A stretch of DNA of 64,000 nt from Stenotrophomonas chelatiphaga (GTDB taxonomy: Bacteria; Pseudomonadota; Gammaproteobacteria; Xanthomonadales; Xanthomonadaceae), in assembly GCF_001431535.1 (NCBI RefSeq), contig NZ_LDJK01000005.1:62001-126000 (forward strand). Direction: 5' to 3'. Numbering within the stretch: position 1 is the first letter of the stretch; the number at the start of each line of letters is the position of its first letter. Positions 34,065 through 43,476 of this stretch are shown in pieces. Below the pieces are notes generated by a model that saw nothing but the letters and a program-made list of their open reading frames with translations, ran no database searches and was not told where the DNA came from. Both the position numbers and the translations under genes were made by a program.

Positions 34065-35122
34065 TGCGCTTGGTTCTCCTTGATGCGGTTCTGGCGCAGC
34101 TGCTGCAGGTAACGCGCCACGGCGACGTTGTGCTCTGCATAGCTGGCCGAAAAAATGTGCGCGCCACTGCCATCGCCGACGGCGACGAAGTACAGCGCAT
34201 CGCCCGGTGCGGGCTGCGCGGCGGCGTTCAGCGCGTCGCGGCTGGGCATGGCGATGGGCGTGGGGGTCAGCCCGGCGCGGGTGTACGTGTTGTACGGCGT
34301 ATCGGTGGTCAGGTGCACGCGGCGGATGTTGCCGTCGTAGGCCGGGCCGATGCCGTAGATCACCGTGGGATCGGTCTGCAGGCGCATGCCCATCTTCAGG
34401 CGGCGCGCGAACACGCCGGCAATCTGCGGGCGCTCGCTGGCCAGCGCGGTTTCTTTTTCGATGATGGAAGCCAGCGTCAGCAGCTCGTACGGCGAGTTGA
34501 TCGGCAGGCCGTCGGCGCGCGAATCCCAGGCTTCGGTGAGCGCTTTTTCCATCGCCTCATGGGCGCGCTTGAGCACATCCACGTCGGTGTCGCCGCGCTG
34601 GTAAACGTAGGTCTCCGGCAGGAAGCGGCCTTCGGGGTGCTGGCCGCCGAAGCCGAGGCGCTGCATCAGCGCGGCGTCATCCAGTTCATCGGTGGTGTGC
34701 ACCAGCGGTTCGGCACGCTTGAGCGCGGCGCGCACCTGGCGGATGTTCCAGCCTTCGATGAGGGTGACACGGTGCTGCAGCACGCGGCCCTGGCGCATGC
34801 GGGTCAGCAGCTCGCGCGGGGTCAGGGTGGCGTCCAGCGCGTACTCGCCGACCTTCAGCTTGCCGGCGGCGTCCATCTGGCGGGCGAGCAGCTGCCATTG
34901 CGCGTCCTGGCCTTCGTCCACGCCGGCGTCGCGCAGCTTGCCGAGCACGGTGCTGAAGCCATCGCCGCTGGCGATGACCATGCTGTCCTGGCTGGGGCTC
35001 AGCGGGCGGTCGGCGAACTGGCCCTGCTGGTAGAAGAACCATGCGCCGGCGCCTACGGCTATTGCACCGAACAGCACCAGGACGGTCACTACCATCAGAC
35101 ATCCGCGCTTGGCTGCCGCCAT
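34061..35122 (-). CDS. mltG: Endolytic transglycosylase MltG
   Basis: A 353-residue protein with one N-terminal TM helix (VVTVLVLFGAIAVGAGAWFFY) and a periplasmic YceG/LysM-like module followed by the catalytic domain with LASIIEKETAL, where the Glu is the catalytic residue. MltG cuts nascent glycan strands and sets their length. Start at 35122 after a moderate site; the gene follows a tandem REP array and is coupled to tmk. Confidence 0.95.
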   Translation of the reverse strand: MAAAKRGCLMVVTVLVLFGAIAVGAGAWFFYQQGQFADRPLSPSQDSMVIASGDGFSTVLGKLRDAGVDEGQDAQWQLLARQMDAAGKLKVGEYALDATLTPRELLTRMRQGRVLQHRVTLIEGWNIRQVRAALKRAEPLVHTTDELDDAALMQRLGFGGQHPEGRFLPETYVYQRGDTDVDVLKRAHEAMEKALTEAWDSRADGLPINSPYELLTLASIIEKETALASERPQIAGVFARRLKMGMRLQTDPTVIYGIGPAYDGNIRRVHLTTDTPYNTYTRAGLTPTPIAMPSRDALNAAAQPAPGDALYFVAVGDGSGAHIFSASYAEHNVAVARYLQQLRQNRIKENQAQ

Positions 35123-35213
35123 GGATTACCTCGAAGAATTATTCAGGTGAGCAGGATACCGCGAACGTGCAGCGCCGAGCCGTGCCCGGCGAGAGCGCAG
35201 GCGGGGCTGGAGC

Positions 35214-35338
35214 TGACGGCCAGCGGCCGTCACTACCGGCCCTTCTTGACGGCCAGCGGCCGTCACTACCGGCACTTCTTGACGGCCAGCGGCCGTCACT
35301 ACCGGCACTTCTTGACGGCCAGCGGCCGTCACCACCGG
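35214..35338. repeat. Tandem array of GACGGCC-type REP units (33-base period)
   Basis: The unit TGACGGCCAGCGGCCGTCAC, followed by TACCGGC(A/C)CTTCT, recurs at 35214, 35247, 35280 and 35313 with a 33-base period; all four are in the same orientation. The core is the same GACGGCC/GGCCGTC palindrome seen at 40523 and 60198. A 33-base period keeps an 11-codon frame open on both strands, so the ORFs here are artefacts. It fills the gap between pabB and mltG. Confidence 0.9.
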
Positions 35339-36703
35339 TCAGCCTTGCTGGCCGAGGGCACGCATCAAACCGCGGGCTTTGGCGCGGGTTTCGTCCAGTT
35401 CCTTGTCCGGGTCCGAATCGACCACGATGCCGGCGCCGGTGCGGAAGCTGACTTCGTTGCCTGCTACTTCGGCGGTGCGGATCAGGATGTTCAGGTCCAG
35501 GTCGCCGTCGCGGTTCAGCCAGCCGAAGGCGCCGGTGTAGGCGCCGCGCGGCACCTGCTCCAGTTCGCTGATGATCTGCATGCAGCGCACCTTCGGGCAG
35601 CCGGTGATGGTGCCGCCGGGGAAGGTCGCGGCGATCACCTGTCCTGGGGTGACGTCATCGCGCAGGGTGCCGCTGACATTGCTGACGATGTGGTGCACGT
35701 GGGCATAGCTTTCCACGGTCATCAGTTCGTCCACCACCACGCTGCCCGGCGTGCAGATGCGGCCCAGGTCGTTGCGCTCCAGGTCGATCAGCATCACGTG
35801 TTCGGCGCGCTCCTTCGGGTGGCCGACCAGTTCCTGGATGCGCGCGGCATCGTCGTCGCCGTCGAAGCGCGGGCGGGTACCGGCGATCGGGCGGGTCTGC
35901 GCGTGGCCGCCGTGCACCGACACCAGCCGTTCCGGTGATGAGCTCACCACGTGGCGCCCGTGGCCGGTGAACAGGCCAGCAAACGGTGCCGGGTTGGCGC
36001 GGCGCAGCTGGGCGTACAGCGCCTGCGGGCTCACCGCATCGGCAAAGCGCGCGCACCAGCGGCGCGACAGGTTCACCTGGAACACGTCGCCGGCCAGCAG
36101 GTAATCGATCACCCGGCGCACGCCGTCGGTGAAGCGCGCAGGCGCGTCTTCTTCCACGCTGACCGGCGGCTGCCAGCCCTGCCCTGCGGCCGGCACGCCG
36201 GCGGCAAGCTGCGCCTGCAGCGTGGCCAGCAGCGCCTGCTGGCCCGCTTCGGCCACCAGGTAGCTGCGTTGTTCCAGGTGGTCGTGCAGCACGGCGGCGG
36301 GGCAGCGCAGCGCCAGCGCGGTGGGCTGGCCATCGGCGCGCGCCATCGGCGGCAGCACGGTTTCAATCTGGCTGGCCACTTCGTAGTCCAGCAGCAGCGC
36401 CCAGCCTCCCCGGAAGGGCAGCGTCGGGCCCAGCGCGGGGGGCAGGCGCTCTGCCTGCCAGGCGCTGTCCAGCAGGTCCAGGAAGGCCCCTGCGTGGGCG
36501 TGGCCGGCATGATCGCGGACGATGCCATCGGCATCCAGCCGCAGGAACGCCTCGCCCGCCACCAGCAGCAGGTCCCAGCGGCCTTGGGCGGTGCCCGACG
36601 CGGTCGATTCCATCAGCAGCGGGAAACGCGCCGGGTCGGCCTGCTGCAGGGCGAGCAGATCGGCAGGGGTGTCCAGGGGCTGGATCAGGATCGGGTCGGA
36701 CAT
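35339..36703 (-). CDS. pabB: Aminodeoxychorismate synthase component I
   Basis: A 454-residue chorismate-utilising enzyme. Key motifs: PIAGTRPR, HVMLIDLERNDLGRI, FPGGTITGCPKVRCMQII and the terminal RTGAGIVVDSDPDKE. The lysine of E. coli PabB (PIKGT) is Ala here (PIAGT), as in a known ADC-synthase subgroup and in TrpE; position in the mltG-tmk-holB run and sequence length favour PabB over TrpE. It makes aminodeoxychorismate with PabA, followed by PabC lyase; neither partner is in the window. Start ATG at 36703; the ORF to 36817 is REP-derived. Confidence 0.88.
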   Translation of the reverse strand: MSDPILIQPLDTPADLLALQQADPARFPLLMESTASGTAQGRWDLLLVAGEAFLRLDADGIVRDHAGHAHAGAFLDLLDSAWQAERLPPALGPTLPFRGGWALLLDYEVASQIETVLPPMARADGQPTALALRCPAAVLHDHLEQRSYLVAEAGQQALLATLQAQLAAGVPAAGQGWQPPVSVEEDAPARFTDGVRRVIDYLLAGDVFQVNLSRRWCARFADAVSPQALYAQLRRANPAPFAGLFTGHGRHVVSSSPERLVSVHGGHAQTRPIAGTRPRFDGDDDAARIQELVGHPKERAEHVMLIDLERNDLGRICTPGSVVVDELMTVESYAHVHHIVSNVSGTLRDDVTPGQVIAATFPGGTITGCPKVRCMQIISELEQVPRGAYTGAFGWLNRDGDLDLNILIRTAEVAGNEVSFRTGAGIVVDSDPDKELDETRAKARGLMRALGQQG

Positions 36704-36755
36704 GTCGGCGCAGCGCCTGGAAGATGAGGTGTCGGGCGCGGGGTGACGGGTGACG

Positions 36756-36830
36756 GTAGCGCCGAGCCATGCTCGGCGGCTGTTGCGGTCACGCGTGCCG
36801 CTGCGCTCGCCGAGCATGGCTCGGCGCTAC
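36756..36830. repeat. Inverted pair of SMAG-like REP units
   Basis: GTAGCGCCGAGCCATGCTCGGCG (36756-36778) and its mirror CGCCGAGCATGGCTCGGCGCTAC (36808-36830) lie head to head with 29 bases between. They sit in the gap between fabF and pabB, on one strand, so may form a large hairpin in the fabF transcript. Confidence 0.9.
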
Positions 36831-36846
36831 CAGAGCTGGACAAACC

Positions 36847-38109
36847 TCAGACGCGCTTGAACACCAGCGTGCCGTTGGTGCCGCCGAAGCCGAAGCCGTT
36901 GGACATCACCACGTCCACCTTGGCCTGGCGTGCTTCGTTGGGCACGTAGTCCAGGTCGCAGCCTTCGCCCGGCTGCTGCAGGTTGATGGTCGGCGGAATC
37001 ACGCCGTCCTGCAGCGCCAGCACCGAGAAGATGGCTTCCACGCCGCCAGCGGCACCCAGCAGGTGGCCGGTCATCGACTTGGTGGAGCTGACCAGCATCT
37101 TGTACGCGTGGTCGCCGAAGGCGGTCTTCATCGCCATGGTTTCGCCCAGATCACCCAGCGGCGTGGAGGTGCCATGCGCGTTGAGGTAACCGACCTGGTC
37201 CGGGTTGACGCCGGCGTCCTTCATCGCCGCGACCATGCAGCGTGCGGCGCCTTCGCCGCTCTCTGCCGGTGCGGTCATGTGGTACGCATCGGAACTGGCG
37301 CCGAAGCCGGCCAGCTCGCAGTAGATCTTCGCGCCGCGCGCCTTGGCGTGCTCGTACTCTTCCAGGATCAGGATGCCGGCACCGTCGCCCAGTACGAAGC
37401 CGTCGCGGTCCTTGTCCCACGGACGCGAGGCTGCGGTTGGGTCATCGTTGCGGGTGGACATCGCCTTCATCGCGCAGAAGCCGCCCAGCGCGGTCGGCGA
37501 GGAGCCACGTTCGGCACCACCGGCGACCATCACGTCGGCATCGCCGTACTGGATCATGCGCATCGCCGTACCGATGGAATGGTTGGAGGTCGCGCACGCG
37601 GACACCGCCGAGAACGACGGACCCTTCAGCCCGGCGATGATGCTCAGCTGGCCCGGCAGCATGTTGATGATGGTCTTGGGCACGTAGAACGGCGAGATCT
37701 TCTTCCCTTCGTGGAAGTCGATGGTCTGTTCTTCGATGCCCAGCAGGCCGCCGATGCCGGCGCCGACGATGGCGCCAATGCGCTCGGCATTGCCTTCGTT
37801 GATTTCAAGACCCGAATCGGCCAGCGCCATGAAGGACGCGCCCAGGCCGTAGTGGATGAAGGGGTCCATCTTCTTGGCGTCCTTGCCGGACACACGGTAC
37901 TTGCCGAACAGTGGGTTGTCGGCGGTGATGTCGAAATCCTTGACCTCACCTGCAATCTTGGTGGTGAAACGGTCCAGGTAGGCGTCGGCAACGTTGGTCA
38001 GCGGACCGATGCCCGAACGGCCTGCGGTGATGCCCTGCCAACTGCTGGCCAGGTCATTGCCCAGAGGCGAAACCATGCCCATGCCGGTAACGACGACGCG
38101 ACGCTTCAT
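36847..38109 (-). CDS. fabF: 3-oxoacyl-ACP synthase II (KAS II)
   Basis: A 420-residue condensing enzyme. Catalytic Cys in [11 protein letters not shown], His in [11 protein letters not shown] and His in GHLLGAAGG form the KAS II Cys-His-His triad; the chain ends [17 protein letters not shown]. It elongates fatty acyl-ACP. It follows acpP with a 164-base gap holding a short hairpin. Length typical. Confidence 0.97.
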   Translation of the reverse strand: MKRRVVVTGMGMVSPLGNDLASSWQGITAGRSGIGPLTNVADAYLDRFTTKIAGEVKDFDITADNPLFGKYRVSGKDAKKMDPFIHYGLGASFMALADSGLEINEGNAERIGAIVGAGIGGLLGIEEQTIDFHEGKKISPFYVPKTIINMLPGQLSIIAGLKGPSFSAVSACATSNHSIGTAMRMIQYGDADVMVAGGAERGSSPTALGGFCAMKAMSTRNDDPTAASRPWDKDRDGFVLGDGAGILILEEYEHAKARGAKIYCELAGFGASSDAYHMTAPAESGEGAARCMVAAMKDAGVNPDQVGYLNAHGTSTPLGDLGETMAMKTAFGDHAYKMLVSSTKSMTGHLLGAAGGVEAIFSVLALQDGVIPPTINLQQPGEGCDLDYVPNEARQAKVDVVMSNGFGFGGTNGTLVFKRV

Positions 38110-38198
38110 TGCTCTCTCCTGACCCGGAAGTAGTGCGGGTATGACACGGGGTGGAACGTAATTGGATCCGCGCCCGTATGCAGCAGCGCAAATACACA

Positions 38199-38216
38199 GG
38201 GCCGCATTCGCGGCCC
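38199..38216 (-). promoter_or_regulatory. Short hairpin between acpP and fabF
   Basis: GGGCCGC-ATTC-GCGGCCC is a strong seven-base stem in the acpP-fabF gap, without a following T-run on either strand. It could act as an attenuator or mRNA-processing hairpin that keeps the highly expressed acpP separate from fabF. Confidence 0.45.
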
Positions 38217-38273
38217 CATGGGATGCCGTGCGCGGTTACGGTCGAGCCGCCGCCGCGCACCAGCCGCCTTGCA

Positions 38274-38513
38274 TCAGGCCTTGGTGTGCGACTTGATGTA
38301 GTCGATCGCCGCCTGCACGGTGGTGATCTTCTCGGCTTCTTCGTCCGGGATTTCGCACTCGAACTCTTCTTCCAGCGCCATCACCAGCTCGACGGTGTCC
38401 AGCGAGTCTGCGCCCAGGTCATCGACGAACGATGCGCTGGTGGTGACTTCTTCTTCCTTGACGCCAAGCTGTTCGACGACGATTTTCTTGACGCGTTCTT
38501 CGATGGTGCTCAT
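38274..38513 (-). CDS. acpP: Acyl carrier protein
   Basis: A 79-residue acidic carrier protein from ATG 38513 ([18 protein letters not shown]). The phosphopantetheine Ser is in [12 protein letters not shown], near residue 38. It carries acyl chains for all the fab enzymes around it. Upstream to 38636 the ORF is not part of the protein. Confidence 0.99.
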   Translation of the reverse strand: MSTIEERVKKIVVEQLGVKEEEVTTSASFVDDLGADSLDTVELVMALEEEFECEIPDEEAEKITTVQAAIDYIKSHTKA

Positions 38514-38663
38514 GGGGTATTGCTCCAGATGGAGTAGTGGTTCAAAAAGACGCCATCGCAGACGATGGCCGTGGGATAGTGTAGTGGAAACCGGCGGCGC
38601 CTTGCATGCAAGCAAAACGCCATCCAGATCAACCACTTGCGGCGCGCTCCGTGCGCCCCGTGC

Positions 38664-39407
38664 TTACGGCATGTACATCCCGCCGTTCACATGGAGTGTC
38701 TCTCCGGTGATGTAGTTGGCTGCCGGACCGGCCAGGAAGGCCACCGCATGGGCGATATCCTCCGGCGACCCCAGGCGTTCCAGGGCGATGCTGTTGACCA
38801 GCGCGGCACGCGCTTCGTCGGTCAACGCCTTGGTCATGTCGGTGTCGATGAAGCCGGGCGCCACCACGTTCACGGTGACCCCGCGCGAGCCGATTTCCTT
38901 GGCCAGCGACTTGGAGAAACCGATGATGCCGGCCTTGGCGGCGGCGTAGTTGGCCTGGCCGGCGTTGCCGGTCACCCCCACCACCGAAGCGATGTTGATG
39001 ATGCGGCCCTTGCGCGCCTTCATCATGCCGCGCATGACCGCCTTGCTGGTGCGGAACACGCTGGTCAGGTTGGTGTCGATGATCGACGCCCAGTCCTCGT
39101 CCTTCATGCGCATCAGCAGGTTGTCGCGGGTAATGCCGGCGTTGTTGACCAGGATGCTGATCGCACCGAATTCCTTGGCGATGTCGGCCAGCACGGTTTC
39201 CAGTGCGGCGGCATCGGTGACATTCAGCGCGCGGCCGTGGCCACCCTGCGCGGCCAGGCGCTCGCCGATGGCGGCGGCACCGGAATCGGTGGTGGCCGTG
39301 CCGATGACCGTGGCGCCCTGGGCGGCCAGCAGGTCGGCGATGGCGGCACCGATACCGCGGCTTGCGCCGGTGACCAGTGCGATTTCACCCTGCAGGGGCT
39401 TGCTCAT
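38664..39407 (-). CDS. fabG: 3-oxoacyl-ACP reductase
   Basis: A 247-residue NADPH-dependent SDR. TGASRGIGAAI binds the cofactor, LVNNAGITRD is the NAG motif, and catalytic Ser (ASVVGVTGN), Tyr and Lys (ANYAAAKAG) are present. It reduces 3-oxoacyl-ACP in fatty-acid synthesis; it lies between fabD and acpP. C-terminus ITGETLHVNGGMYMP is standard. Confidence 0.98.
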   Translation of the reverse strand: MSKPLQGEIALVTGASRGIGAAIADLLAAQGATVIGTATTDSGAAAIGERLAAQGGHGRALNVTDAAALETVLADIAKEFGAISILVNNAGITRDNLLMRMKDEDWASIIDTNLTSVFRTSKAVMRGMMKARKGRIINIASVVGVTGNAGQANYAAAKAGIIGFSKSLAKEIGSRGVTVNVVAPGFIDTDMTKALTDEARAALVNSIALERLGSPEDIAHAVAFLAGPAANYITGETLHVNGGMYMP

Positions 39408-39488
39408 GATGCTGTCCTCGAATGGTGCGGTCGCCCGCGCGCGGCGCCATGCCGGGGGGCACGACGCAGGCGGGCAACGGGATGGGGG

Positions 39489-40433
39489 TCAGGCCGACCA
39501 TGCCTCGCGGGCGGCTTCGACATCGCCCGGGGTGGCCAGCGAGCGGCCGTCGATGGTCTTGTCGATGCGCTTGACCAGGCCGGTCAGCACCTTGCCCGGG
39601 CCGCATTCGGCGATACGGGTGATGCCACGCGCGGCCAGCGCCTGCACGCAGCCGGTCCACTGCACCGGCTGGTACAGCTGCTGCACCAGCGCGGCGGCGA
39701 TGGCGTCCACGCCGTCGTGCACCTGGGCGTCGACGTTCTGCACCACCGGCAGCTGCGGCGCCTGCCAGGAAAGGCCAGCCATGGTTTCGGCCAGGCGGTT
39801 GGCGGCTTCGCGCATCAACGGGGTGTGCGAAGGCACGCTGACGGCCAGCTTCACCGCCTTGCGCACGCCCTTTTCAGCGAGCAGCGCCAGCGCGCGATCC
39901 ACTGCGGCGGCGTCGCCACCGATGACGATCTGGCCGGGCGAGTTGTAGTTGGCGGGCACCAGCACCTGGCTGCCGGCCGCTTCCTTGCACACCTCCAGCA
40001 CCAGTGCGTCTTCGGCGCCGAGCACGGCGGCCATCGCGCCCACGCCCGCCGGTGCGGCGTCCTGCATGAACTGGCCACGCAGGCGCACCAGGTGCGCACC
40101 GTCGTGCAGGGTCAGGGCACCGGCAGCGACCAGCGCGGAGTATTCGCCCAGGCTGTGGCCGGACAGCAGCGACGGCTGCGCGCCGCCCAGTGCCTTCCAG
40201 GTACGCCACACGCCGATGCTGGCGGCCAGCAGGGCCGGCTGGGTGTATTCGGTGCGGTTGAGCATTTCCTCCGGGCCGCCCTGGGACAGTGCCCACAGGT
40301 CGACGCCGGCACCATCGGATGCTTCCGTGAAGGCTTCACGCACCTGCGGGTGCAGCTCGGCCAGCTCGGCCAGCATGCCCACGGACTGCGAGCCCTGGCC
40401 GGGGAAAACGAAAGCAAGAGTGGAATCAGTCAC
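39489..40433 (-). CDS. fabD: Malonyl-CoA:ACP transacylase
   Basis: A 314-residue transacylase. FVFPGQGSQSVGM at the N-terminus and the nucleophile elbow GHSLGEYSAL (Ser) plus VPSHTPLM (His) are the FabD motifs. GTG at 40433 is the likely start (VTDSTLAFVFPG); the ATG at 40469 adds twelve residues beyond the family's N-terminus. It loads malonyl onto ACP for FabH and FabF. Confidence 0.96.
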   Translation of the reverse strand: MTDSTLAFVFPGQGSQSVGMLAELAELHPQVREAFTEASDGAGVDLWALSQGGPEEMLNRTEYTQPALLAASIGVWRTWKALGGAQPSLLSGHSLGEYSALVAAGALTLHDGAHLVRLRGQFMQDAAPAGVGAMAAVLGAEDALVLEVCKEAAGSQVLVPANYNSPGQIVIGGDAAAVDRALALLAEKGVRKAVKLAVSVPSHTPLMREAANRLAETMAGLSWQAPQLPVVQNVDAQVHDGVDAIAAALVQQLYQPVQWTGCVQALAARGITRIAECGPGKVLTGLVKRIDKTIDGRSLATPGDVEAAREAWSA

Positions 40434-40522
40434 GCGGTCATCCGCCTGGTTTGAATCGAAGCGGGCCATGATAAAGGCGATTGCCGCCTGCCGTCTGTAC
40501 GTGCGCGTATGCAGGCAAGGTG

Positions 40523-40593
40523 GTAGTGACGGCCGCTGGCCGTCAACCCAGTACCCGCCCGGTGCGGGAATGACGGCCAGCGGCCGTCACTAC
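40523..40593. repeat. Inverted pair of GACGGCC-type REP units
   Basis: GTAGTGACGGCCGCTGGCCG and following TCA (40523-40545) face TGACGGCCAGCGGCCGTCAC-TAC (40571-40593). Together they lie between fabD and the kinase-like gene, just past the stop of that gene at 40600. Confidence 0.9.
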
Positions 40594-40599
40594 CCGGTG

Positions 40600-41382
40600 T
40601 CAGGTCAGCAGTTCCAGCAGGTCCAGCTGGCCATCGGCGAACCAGTCCACGCACACCACCAGCACCATCAGCACGCCCAGCGTGGTTGCGCCATGCACGA
40701 TCAGGATGGCGTGGGCCAGCGCGCGCGCCGAACGGCCGATGCCCATGCTGGCCTTGGCCAAGCGCTGCAGCCGCCCGGTCACCGCATGCGCGTGCTCGCG
40801 CACCGGCGCCTGCGCACCGTCCATCGCTTCGGCCATCATCGCCTGCAGCTGCTGCGGGCGATCGGCGTAGTACTTGGCCACGCCATAGCCGAACATCAGC
40901 CAGTCGCGGGCCTGCGCCTGGTCCAGGTCCATCACTTCCAGCGGGTCTTCTTCGAAATCGATGAAGCCTACGTTCTGCCCGTCCCAGGTCAGGTTGCGCG
41001 GCAGCGGCTGGCCGAAATACGCACCACGCGCGTGCGCGGCGGCCATCGCCTGCATGGCGGCGGACACCAGCACGTCGCGGCCGGCATCGTCGGCCTCGCG
41101 CAGGCAGGTATTGAAGGAACTGCCGTTGTCGCCCAGCACCAGCGCGGCATGGCCGCTGCCCAGCACTGTTGGCACGTTCACGCCCTGCGCCTGCAGCTCG
41201 CCCAGCCGGCGCGCTTCGGTCTGGCGGGCGGCATCGCCTCCGCGGTGCGGTGGCGGGCGCAGCGCATCCAGCTGGAAGCGGCGGGCGACGAAATTCAGCA
41301 GGCCCAGCGCGACCGCGCGGCTGCCTTCGCCGTATTGCTTCAACCAGGCCCGTTGCCCTTCGAGGGTAATCGGCTCAACCAT
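40600..41382 (-). CDS. Kinase-like membrane protein in the fab cluster
   Basis: A 260-residue protein with an atypical small-kinase (Kdo-kinase/RIO-like) fold: RREARRL-like (ARRLGELQAQGVNVPTVLG), then HARGAYFGQPLPRNLTW, which is a plausible catalytic loop, and VGFIDFEEDP as the metal-binding DFE. A C-terminal TM helix (LAHAILIVHGATTLGVLMVLVV) anchors it. It sits between fabH and fabD, where E. coli has no gene. Strong GGAGG before ATG 41382. Substrate unknown; the family includes lipid A/Kdo kinases, so a lipid or envelope target is a guess. Confidence 0.7.
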   Translation of the reverse strand: MVEPITLEGQRAWLKQYGEGSRAVALGLLNFVARRFQLDALRPPPHRGGDAARQTEARRLGELQAQGVNVPTVLGSGHAALVLGDNGSSFNTCLREADDAGRDVLVSAAMQAMAAAHARGAYFGQPLPRNLTWDGQNVGFIDFEEDPLEVMDLDQAQARDWLMFGYGVAKYYADRPQQLQAMMAEAMDGAQAPVREHAHAVTGRLQRLAKASMGIGRSARALAHAILIVHGATTLGVLMVLVVCVDWFADGQLDLLELLT

Positions 41383-41402
41383 GGGGATCCTCCATAACGC
41401 AG

Positions 41403-41422
41403 TACGGCCCCGAAGGGCCGTA
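41403..41422. promoter_or_regulatory. Stem-loop after fabH
   Basis: TACGGCCC-CGAA-GGGCCGTA is a perfect eight-base stem in the 72-base gap between fabH and the kinase-like gene. No T-run follows immediately on the minus strand, so it could be an attenuator or processing site. Confidence 0.45.
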
Positions 41423-41454
41423 ACGACGTTTTAACGATGTCGTAACTGGCGCTA

Positions 41455-42432
41455 TCAATAGCGCAGCAGTGCCGAACCCCACGTGAAGCCGCCACCGAAG
41501 GCCTCCAGCAACAGCAGCTGGCCGCGTTCCACCCGGCCCGAGCGCACCGCGTGGTCCAGCGCCAGCGGCACCGAAGCCGAGGAGGTATTGCCGTGCTTGT
41601 CCACCGTCACCACCACCTGGTCCATGGACATCTCCAGGCGCTTGGCAGTGGCTTCGATGATGCGCAGGTTGGCCTGGTGCGGGATCAACCAGTCCAGGTC
41701 GGCCTTGCTCAGCGCATTGGCTTCCAGGGTCTCGTCGACCACCGAATCCAGCGCCTTGACCGCGTACTTGAACACGTCGTTGCCCTTCATCAGGATCGCG
41801 CCGCGTGCCTGCTCGCCTTCGCCGAAGCCGGCCGAAACGCCGACCGGGTTCCACAGCAGTTCTTTCTTGCTGCCGTCCGAATGCAGGTGGGTGCTGAGGA
41901 TGCCGGTCTCTTCGTCGGCCTTCAGCACCACCGCACCGGCACCGTCGCCGAACAGCACGCAGGTGGTGCGGTCGTTCCAGTCGACGATACGGGTGAGGGT
42001 TTCCGCGCCGATGACCAGCACATGGCGTGCATCACCGGAACGAATGAATTTATCGGCCACGCCCAGCGCGAACACGAAGCCGGAACAGGCCGCGTTGACG
42101 TCGAAGGCAGGGCAACCGGTCGCACCGAGCTTGGCCTGGATCAGGCACGCGGTGGACGGGAAAATCAGATCGGGCGTGGTGGTACCGACCACGATCATGT
42201 CCAGCTGGCTGGCATCGATGCCGGCCGCCTCCAGCGCTTTCACCGCGGCGTGGTAGCCGAGGTCGCTGGTGGTTTCTTCTGCGGCGGCGATATGCCGCTC
42301 TTTGATGCCGGTGCGCGTAACGATCCACTCGTCCGACGTCTCGACCATTTTTTCCAGGTCGGCGTTGGTCAGCACTTTTTCCGGCAAATAGCTACCGGTG
42401 CCCGCGATCCTCGAGTAGATCCGCTTGCTCAT
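41455..42432 (-). CDS. fabH: 3-oxoacyl-ACP synthase III (KAS III)
   Basis: A 325-residue initiation condensing enzyme. Catalytic Cys in [11 protein letters not shown], His in IPHQANLRI and Asn in [14 protein letters not shown] are the FabH triad. ATG at 42432 is preferred over 42438 because AGGA lies six bases before it. It lies right after rpmF; plsX, which usually separates them in E. coli, is missing. Confidence 0.96.
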   Translation of the reverse strand: MSKRIYSRIAGTGSYLPEKVLTNADLEKMVETSDEWIVTRTGIKERHIAAAEETTSDLGYHAAVKALEAAGIDASQLDMIVVGTTTPDLIFPSTACLIQAKLGATGCPAFDVNAACSGFVFALGVADKFIRSGDARHVLVIGAETLTRIVDWNDRTTCVLFGDGAGAVVLKADEETGILSTHLHSDGSKKELLWNPVGVSAGFGEGEQARGAILMKGNDVFKYAVKALDSVVDETLEANALSKADLDWLIPHQANLRIIEATAKRLEMSMDQVVVTVDKHGNTSSASVPLALDHAVRSGRVERGQLLLLEAFGGGFTWGSALLRY

Positions 42433-42521
42433 CGACATTCCTGTTGCGCGGGCGGCCGTTGCCGGTGCCCGGGGGGATACGGCAAAGGCCGCTGCCTGCA
42501 CGGCAGCGGCCTTCACTCACA

Positions 42522-42716
42522 TCAATCTTCTTCGACGGAAGAAGTCTTGGTCTGGATGACCTTCTTGCCGCGATAGAAACCATCGGCAGTGATGTGGTGA
42601 CGCAGGTGCACTTCGCCCGTGGTCGGGTCGGTCGACAGCTGCTTTGCGCTCAGGGCGTCATGCGCACGGCGCATACCGCGGCGGGACGGGGTGACACGGG
42701 ATTTCTGCACAGCCAT
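42522..42716 (-). CDS. rpmF: 50S ribosomal protein L32
   Basis: A 64-residue ribosomal protein: [22 protein letters not shown], then [18 protein letters not shown]. The Cys zinc motif of some L32 homologues is absent, as usual in this group (C- type). ATG at 42716; the longer frame to 42785 is not used. It follows yceD by 136 bases. Confidence 0.98.
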   Translation of the reverse strand: MAVQKSRVTPSRRGMRRAHDALSAKQLSTDPTTGEVHLRHHITADGFYRGKKVIQTKTSSVEED

Positions 42717-42852
42717 GGGATTGCTCCAAACTCGGTTCGATGTTCTTCGTCGTTTCGTCGCACAGGACGCCAGCGCCCAGCACACTTTTCGCTTTCGCCG
42801 CAGCCGCCGACGATACCCGGCTGCATATTCGCTCGGTCGAGCCAGCCCGACC

Positions 42853-43362
42853 TTACTTTTTCTTCAACGCTGCCAACGCCGCGAACGGGTTGACCTTGTC
42901 GGTTTCTTCTTTGGTCGGGGCCCATTCCTGGTCCACCGCCTCGCCATCGGGCGAAAGGGGCACCACCGGGACCGCCAACACAAGTTCGTCTTCGACCAGC
43001 TCCAGCGGCACAAGCTGGCCATCTTCGGGCACCAGCAGGGCCTCGAAGTCTTCCGGAAGGGACGATTCCTCGTCTTCCTCACGGATCAGGCCGATCTTCT
43101 GCACCAGTTTTACCGGCAGCAGGAAACGCTGCAGGCTGCGCTGACAGATCAGCGGCAGCTCGGTATCGATGGTCAATTCCACATAGGATACCCGCAGGAT
43201 GTCGTCGTGCGAGAATTCCAGTGCATACGTGCACTGGCCTTCAGCATCGGCAACAAGCCCTTGCAGGCGGGTGAATTGAGCCAGATCGACCTGGCCGTCG
43301 AAGCGCCTTCGCGCTGCGACCATCCGCCAAGCATCCAGCGTTTCGGGCACGTTCGCGGACAT
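42853..43362 (-). CDS. yceD: YceD/DUF177 family protein
   Basis: A 169-residue protein from ATG 43362 ([14 protein letters not shown]). The YceD/DUF177 pattern is seen in RSLQRFLLP and [28 protein letters not shown], in parts, ending in the acidic/[10 protein letters not shown] tail. YceD is needed for normal 23S rRNA accumulation in E. coli. It heads the minus-strand rpmF-fab run and is divergent from the maf gene. Confidence 0.9.
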   Translation of the reverse strand: MSANVPETLDAWRMVAARRRFDGQVDLAQFTRLQGLVADAEGQCTYALEFSHDDILRVSYVELTIDTELPLICQRSLQRFLLPVKLVQKIGLIREEDEESSLPEDFEALLVPEDGQLVPLELVEDELVLAVPVVPLSPDGEAVDQEWAPTKEETDKVNPFAALAALKKK

Positions 43363-43476
43363 AAGCCGCTGAATGTTAAGGACCGTCGCGGCCGCTGTCA
43401 ATTACCTGCGGCTTCAGGCTTGTGGCGGGCCTCCGCCACGGGCCAGACTGGGCGGCCCAGAGCCCTGATTCTACGC

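Noticed and set aside
35126-35335. Short ORF with repeats VVTAAGRQEVP
   Set aside because: Produced by the 33-base (11-codon) REP array; no start signal and no independent support.
35214-35338. CRISPR-like array
   Set aside because: Period is 33 but units are palindromic REPs and the spacers are nearly identical, so there are no unique spacers; no cas genes nearby.
41551-42576. 341-codon plus-strand frame opposite fabH
   Set aside because: Antisense shadow; His/Gln-rich, while fabH motifs are perfect.
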